A stretch of 64,000 nt of DNA. Origin: Asterella californica. Lineage: Eukaryota; Streptophyta; Marchantiopsida; Marchantiales; Aytoniaceae. Below the pieces are notes generated by a model. The model searched no databases, was not told the DNA's origin, and was given only the letters and a program-made list of their open reading frames with translations. Positions 57,101 through 64,000 of the stretch are shown piece after piece; positions within the stretch are counted from its first letter, which is position 1, and each line of letters starts with the position of its first letter. The position numbers were made by a program, and so were the translations under genes. The DNA lies in NCBI GenBank assembly GCA_036924285.1, contig JAYKYS010000001.1, positions 6,411,501 to 6,475,500 of the forward strand, in the 5' to 3' direction.

Positions 57101-60100
57101 TAGGGCGCCTTGAGTATCCATGGAAAGTGGGCCATACAGTCTGTGTTAAGTTCTTCGGGCTTTCACACTACTTTAAGTGTATTAGTCTAATCCTTTTAAC
57201 CTCTACATTGCGCTGCAAAACTGCAGAACCAGTGATTTTGCCCGTGGCAAAGGAGGAAAACGTAACGGAAGGGCCCAAGTCTGTTGAAGTAAGCGACGAA
57301 CGAGAAGAGGCCAAGGAAGACGACGCACAAACTAAGGCTACATTTCCCGAGGTTTGAGTTTGTGATTTACCATCTGTACTTTTCAGTATCCTGAATAGTA
57401 CTGAATCACGCCGCATTCCAGGTGGTAAGTGCATTAAGAACTCATAGAAGCATGCATTTGGGGAGGAAGAAGAATGGAGTAGGAGAGGAAAAGATAAGCT
57501 TTGAACGGTGGAGAGTGAAACCGGAGAACCCAAGGGCGAGATCTTTGTGAACTAGTTCAGTAACTATAATGTCGTGATTACCCTCTGCAGGAGGAACAAC
57601 CCGGAACTAAACCACACGAGGAGGACTCTCCAAAGATAGAGCTTCCTGTCTTATGCGAAGAGGATGGCAAAGAGGTTCTACGATTTTCTGAAATTTTTGG
57701 AGATAATCGACCTTACTACTGGTTGCAGCTGGGAATAGGTGCTGGTCGACAAAGGCGACAAGGTCCTAGAGGTAATTATCTGTGTTGATCAGATTGTTAA
57801 GACGTATAACTCTCCTCTTCAAGGTCGTATATGGAGATATCTTATATTGTTACTCGTCCTTTGCTGGAAGATAAAGTTGTTGAGCTCTAACAATATCTTC
57901 CCTTGTAACTTGTTTCACCTGTTTTTAACTTACGTTCCACTTTTCTGTCTTTCGTAATCTAATCTTCATTTTAAAGCCTTGAATTGGCTGTATTTTTCTC
58001 ACAGAAAAAGTTGAGTTGGCGGAAGAAGAGGATGAGGCAGTGGAAGAAGATGAAGAAGAGGTCTTTAAATCTTGTCCTTACAGGCACCCAACAGGAGATG
58101 ATCTGTCAAATATCGAAACTGACAAGGATGAGGATGATGGGGTTGAGGAAGAAGAACAGGAAAGCAGCGCAGTTGAAGAAGATGCTCCGGTACCTTCCCC
58201 CGTAACCGAAGATGAGAAGGGTCGTGGAAAGGGAAAGAGATTCGAGTTCTACTCGTCGCAAGCAATGAAGAGTGAGATAAGTGATTGGGAAGAGTTTGAC
58301 CAATGGAGGGATTGTATACCGTCTGCCAATTTCGTCCCTATACACCAGCAAGACTGGGAAGCCAGTATTTTGTGGGATAAAGCGGAGAGTCAGGGCGGAG
58401 TCAAGCTTAGAGAGTTGCAGACAGACGAAGAGTTTTCAGAAGGATCTGTAGAGGTGGATTTTGACAGTGACGACGATATGAACTGCAGTAGAAGTGGGCA
58501 GAAGGTATCTAGACAGAGCCAAAGCAAGCATTTAAGGATGTCCAGTGAGCCAGACAGATCCGGGATTGAAGAGTGGAATAGGCCCATAATAATTGAAGAG
58601 CTTAGTCGTCCCCATTTAGCTTCCAGTGAAGCTTGCGATAATGGTTTGAAACATCGACATCCTCAGATGTTGAGGTTGGGATCAATGTCGGCCGAAACTG
58701 CGCTGAATAACAGCGATGGAAAAGGAGAAGGTGATCCAAGTGAACTAGGGAATCGGCTTAGCAAGTTGAATATTACCTGCAATCAGAAGAATAGGGAGCT
58801 GGCATCAGGGTCGTGGTTAGAAAATGTTTTGTGGGACAATGAGAGTCCCTCGGAAGGTCGAAAGTACGAGAAACCGAGAGTTATTTACGATCTCCAAGAC
58901 GGAGAGATGGTCTTTGAGATCCCCAATAATAAGTGGGGGCAGATGCTACGAGTTCACGCAGCAGCTGTGGTTCTCTCTCCCGCTGGTGGTAAGGACGGCG
59001 GAGTTGAAGGCGGGGAAGTTGTTATGCATGCTGGATCGTCAATAGCTCGCTTCAACATCTCTAACGATAAATATTACGCCAATAAGAAGACTCATCAACA
59101 GCAGAAGTCTCATGCCAAGAAGCGGGCGGTACATGGAGTAAAAGTGATGCATTCACTCCCCGCCATCAAGCTGCAAACGATGAAGCCGAAGCTTACAAAG
59201 TACAGACACGCGACACTTCTTTGTATTGTTGATTGTCATATATGTCACATATCCATGCTTGAAATAAAGTTCGTGTGCTTCCTCTCTGCTAAGCCTGTCG
59301 TTGTAGTCAACAGCGGGTATTATGTGCTTCTCGATGTGTTCAGATCGGTGAGCTCTTACATGGTGTCACAACCTTATGGAGTTTCCAACTCTGTTGTCTG
59401 TCCCACATGTGTCCCGCCGTGTTTGTCCCAAGATTTGGTTCAGTTGACTGAGAATCTTGAGACTGTCCTGACGACGGAATGGGATTGTACTCAAGTGAAA
59501 TTGTGCCGTCTGTACGCAGACCCAAATCCTACTCAGATCTTTCAGAACATAGTGAAGTACAGTGCAAGAAGGTTCTTCACCCCCCCATAATGTGCACAGA
59601 TAAAGAACTGTATTTGTTTCAAATACATCACCTGAGATTCTTCTACAACTGTTGTTGAGGCTGTGGATTCGTCAGTGGAATCCAAGATGAACATTACTAG
59701 TATAAGTTGCGCAGTAGGGCTCTGAATGTACCCGTACCGGACTGTCGTTGCACAGTATATGTGACCTTACTCGTCTGTGTGACACCAGTATGCATCCTCT
59801 TGGGGTACTGCCAGCTTGCATCGGAATTATGCTATCGTATCTCATTTGCACTGTGTTCTTGCAGCAAGGACCTGGCGAACTTTCATCGTCCAAAAGCTGT
59901 GTGGTATCCCCACCACAACGAGGTGGCTGCGAAAGAACAAGGGAAGCTTGCTGTCAAAGGTTCTATGAAAGTTATCTTGAAGACCTTGGGCGGAAAGGGA
60001 AGCAAGCTGTATGTGGATGCATCGGAAACGGTCGAAGTTCTCAAGGCTAAAGCTGCCAAGAAATTGGGAGGTAACTCACTTTCCACCCCCTCTGTGGAAC

Positions 60101-63100
60101 GGAGGTTTGTCTGGTAGACTAGATGAGTACCTGCAAAGAGGGCTGGTGTATACTCCTGCTGATGAGTGTTGATGTTGAGCTCATGTCATAGATCGGTGGG
60201 GCTTTTGGCTGTTATAGGATTCTTACATACTATCTGGTGAACAGATTTGAAAGCCTCAGAGAAAACGAAGGTATTGTATTCCGGGAAGGAGCTGGAGGAA
60301 GGGAAAACTTTTGCAGAGCAGCAAGTCCCGCCTAATTCGGTGTTGCACCTGGTCCGGACCAAGGTTATTCCCTGGCCTAAGGCTCAGAGGTTGCCGGGTG
60401 AAAATAAACCGATTCGGCCACCAGGTGCTTTCAAGAAGAAGTCCGAGCTCTCTGTCAAAGATGGACATGTTGCCCTGATGGAGTAAGTCTCACATGCCGT
60501 TAGTAGTGTCCAAAACTTTCAGCGTGTAGGTTTCCACCATTTTGGGATTTCCCGTATTATCCGTTCAACTGATGTACTATGTGAAAGTGGGGTGTTATTC
60601 CCATGGACTTAATGATATTCAAGGTATGTCTGACGTGAGTATTGTGGATTGGAGCAGATATTGTGAAGAACGACCTCTGCTGCTTAGCAACGTGGGTATG
60701 GGAGCACGTCTTTCCACCTATTACAGGAAGAACTCCCCCACTGATACGGCTGCCGCTACCTTGCGCAACGAGAGGGGTCCTTGGGTTGGCGTGCCATTAC
60801 CCTTGGAGCCCACTGAGGACTCCCCGTTTCTTGGGGACATCCGGCAGGGAGATACTGTCTCCAGCCTCGAGACCAACATGTACAGATCTCCCGCGTTTCC
60901 CCACAAAGTCCCTACGACAGATTTTCTCCTTGTCCGTTCTGCGAAAGGCAAGCTGTCACTAAGGCGCATAGACAGTGTGCACGTTGTTGGGCAGCAGGTG
61001 AGGATTTTTGGTCTATTACTCCTTTTCGATTATGGTGTTTCCCGGGTTGTGAGCACAGAAACTGCATGTTACTTTATCTGGTTCAGTGTGAACTGATCAG
61101 CAAGGTTAACAGGCTACTTGAGCATACACCATTTGTCAAGGTTGTACAAGTGTCATTCAAGAGATGATTTATTAGAGCTGTGCTGACTGTGCAGGAACCT
61201 CATCTCGAAGTGTTAACACCTACCTCTAAGACCGTGCAGTACTACATCGGTATGAGGTTGCTAGTCTATGTTTACCGTGAATTTCGTGCCAATGAGAAAC
61301 CTTCGTCCGTCCCACGTGTCCGAGCCGATGAATTGACTTCTCAGTTCCCTGCACTTACGGAGGGCTTCATACGCAAACGTTTGAAGCATTGTGCTGATCT
61401 GCAGGTTTGTAGTGTGCTTGAAATTGTCACTGATGCTAGTTAAAGCACTTACGACGTGTTTCACTATTCCCGTCCCAGACTGCTGCGGTGGATATTTGTT
61501 AACCATCTTACTGTTTTTCTCCAAGCAGAAAGGACCCGGAGGGGAGATGTGGTGGGTTATGCGACGTAATTTCCGAATTCCGTCCGAAGAAGAATTGCGG
61601 CGGATGGTGACTCCGGAAATGGTCAGTAGAATAAATATAGTTTTAGCCAATTGCATTAACACTCTTTATCTTACGTCTGACTAGGTTAACTGCTAGTTCG
61701 GACGAAGTGTTTTTAATGATTGCGTCTTGATTGGATCATTTACTAATTCGTAAAGGCGGTGTGAAAATAGACATCAAGAGAACTTACATTGGATGATTGC
61801 TGTTGCTACAGGTTTGCACGTACGAGAGCATGCAAGCAGGACTCCATCACCTAAAGCGTATGGGAGTTCAGAAGCTCACTCAACCAGCCGGTTTGAGTGG
61901 GGCCATGAATATGCTTCCAGATGAGGCGATAACACTGGCTGCTGCTTCTCATATAGAGCGTGAATTGCAGATAACCCCTTGGAATTTGAGTTCTAATTTC
62001 GTTTCAGCAACTCTTCAGGTATGCGACCCGTGGATCATCATAATATCTAAAATCTAGTAGGTTTCTTCTGGTTTGAGCGCACTGCTGGACGAAGTTCCTG
62101 GCATAGTTCAAGGATAATAGATATCTACGTTGCACGGTGTTGGGTGCTAGCTAGCCTTGTCTACGCGAATGAAAATTTTAGGATCTGTCTGTTTTAGGAT
62201 TGTAGGATTGTTAGTGAGTTTGTTGATTCTTAAGGACCCTGTGAACTTCGCTCTGTTTTTCTGATTTACAGCGGGCCTTTCTTGGTAGAAAAAGCTTGGA
62301 TGTAAAGATGGGGTGAGTGCTTGTTCCAGGGACGTGGAAGTCTGGAGCGCTTGGAAATAACTGGAGCAGGTGATCCCTCAGGACGAGGGTTAGGATTCAG
62401 CTACTTGAGGGTTGCCACTAAGCCACCAAACGTTGGTGCTATCGTGGAAAAGAAAGCAGCCGTAGCACGAGGTGGAGGAGCAGTCACGGGGACTGATGCC
62501 GATCTTCGTCGTCTCAGCATGGATGCTGCTCGAGAGGTCTTTCGCCTCATTATAGTCTCCCTTGACTAGTGTTTGCAATATAATGTACTGGATACGTGGT
62601 TATTTTTGCATTATGCTGCTAACCACCTCAGACCGAAATATACATGGTACGTACGGGAAACTAAACAACCTATACGAACTGTTTGACCGCAGGTTTTGCT
62701 GAAGTTTAAAGTCTCTGAAGCCCAAATAGATAAACTGACGCGATGGCATCGAATTGCGCTAGTAAGGAAGCTTTCGAGTGAACAAGCAGCTTCAGGGGTA
62801 AAAGTTGGTGTTGCTGCCCTTAACAAATTTGCCCGAGGTCAAAGAATGTCATTTATGCAGCTCCAACAGCAAACTCGGGAGAAGTGCCAGGAGATCTGGG
62901 ATCGCCAAGCCCAAAGCCTAGCAGCCGCGGAAGGAGAAGACTCAGAGTCAGACGGAGAAGCAAATGGTGATCTGGACTCATTTGCTGGAGACCTTGAGAA
63001 TCTCCTGGAAGCTGAGGAAGGAGAGGATGGGGAAGAAAGGAGAGGCAGGAAAGACGGGATGAGAGGACTTGGAGCACGACGGCGAGCCTTGCAAGCCCAA

Positions 63101-64000
63101 AAGGAGGAGGAAATGGAGGATGAAGAAGCCGAGGCAGCCGAGCTTCGCCGCATGCTTCTGGAAGGTCATTCTCGTTCTCACCTTAATTACCACCTCGTTT
63201 GACTTCCTACTTGAAGCTTTGCCGTGTCCTTACTGCTGAGATTCCGCAGATGACGAGGCCGAGGAGGAGCAGAAGAAGAAGAAAAGCGGGACCGCCAGTA
63301 AGGATAAGAAGGTTGCCCAACCCAAAGAAGCAAACAGTGGTGAGGCGGAAGCATCAGGATCAGCTGCTAAGAAGAAGAGAAGGATACTGAAACGAATTAT
63401 TCGTACAAAGAAGCCGGATGGCACCTACACTTCCAGGGAGATTATTATTGATGATCCGAAGGAGGTGAGATTTATCATAGTTTACTAACCTGCCTGAATT
63501 TATTGCTATTTTTGTAAGCTGTGAGCAGCCTCTGGTGCGTGGTGTCTCACGTAGAACTTCCTATGCTGCAGGTCGCTCTCTATTTGGCCAAGAAGAACTC
63601 ATTGAAGGCGGCTGGTCAGAAGGCAACTGGAGAGAAAGCTAATGCACCCAAGAAAGCTTCTGCGAAGCCAAAGAAGGAAAAGAAGGTTCCCGTTCCGAAA
63701 GATGCTACTAAGCCCAAGGTAGGTATCATGATTACATGCAGAATGAACGCTTTGCCAATTTAGTGCCCGCCGGGTCTGAGTATCAAGTCAGTCATTGTAG
63801 CAGGCATCTATGTCTCTTTTCCTGGGGCCCGGGGATTAGAAGGGAGGTAATGGTCTATGTTGCTTATGTGCTGGTCGCTGGCAGACTTTTAAGTTCTTGG
63901 TTGCAATTTGACAGGCACCGCCGAAGAAGGTGGCCACCAAAGAGGGTGGAAAAGAAAAGCCGGGTAGAGATGGGTTGCGAGTTGTTTGTGGCGCCTGTGG
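54199..64000 (+). CDS. TAF1: TFIID subunit TAF1 (plant HAF1/TAF1 type), 5' part
   Basis: Eighteen exons, read by homology and GT-AG sites: 54199-54372, 55352-55414, 56070-56127, 56281-56532, 57227-57351, 57591-57771, 58005-59199, 59865-60070, 60245-60482, 60658-60997, 61195-61404, 61529-61621, 61812-62018, 62330-62536, 62693-63164, 63250-63464, 63572-63718, 63915-64000+. All phases agree, giving 1489 codons to the window edge. TAF1 is the TFIID scaffold in the nucleus. The N-terminal LGFMFGNVDDAGDLDEEYLD block binds TBP in known TAF1. A ubiquitin-like domain typical of plant TAF1 spans residues about 716-792. The conserved central domain, including LVYVYREF and HIERELQITPWNL, extends to about 1340. 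A CGAC zinc-knuckle start (1486-1489) is cut by the edge; the bromodomain would follow. Confidence 0.9.

Overview
The window looks like repeat-rich chromosomal DNA of a land plant, probably a non-seed plant such as a bryophyte or lycophyte. The support is one spliced plant-type TAF1 gene with an internal ubiquitin-like domain, Ty1/copia and Ty3/gypsy retrotransposons, and a Rep-type HUH (Replitron-like) gene, a group known to be abundant in non-seed plants. The organism is an inference; nothing in the sequence names it.

Layout. 1-640: an unidentified, LTR-like end. 642-6110 (minus): decayed gypsy element A with gag, protease, RT and RNase H but no integrase. 7430-18070: a degenerate tandem array, into one unit of which a young, apparently intact copia element inserted (9063-13981, TSD GTAGA, 1358-codon gag-pol). 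20930-23300: gypsy relic B, with a hAT/DUF4371-like transposase fragment joined to gypsy RNase H. 25965-35081: gypsy element C, with two 2.02-kb LTRs of nearly identical sequence around a badly broken coding region. 35086-52600: AT-rich DNA with scattered copies of an unfamiliar twin-hairpin repeat family and two tRNA-derived SINE candidates. Inside it lies a GC-richer island (about 45220-47900) with a Replitron-like HUH endonuclease gene interrupted by one in-frame stop. 54199 to the right edge: the 5' part of TAF1, read here as 18 exons whose phases all agree, truncated by the window end at its zinc knuckle.

TAF1 is the only host gene I can support. Everything else is mobile DNA or its remains. 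The elements are nested and partly interdependent: copia sits inside the tandem array, gypsy C cuts a host-like ORF fragment, and gypsy C itself can only have moved with proteins supplied by another copy if its lesions predate its insertion.

The most interesting item is the HUH/Rep gene with its hairpin and direct repeats on one side and iteron-like repeats on the other. The twin-hairpin family is second. All coordinates were read by eye; splice sites and LTR edges follow sequence motifs and were not tested by alignment.
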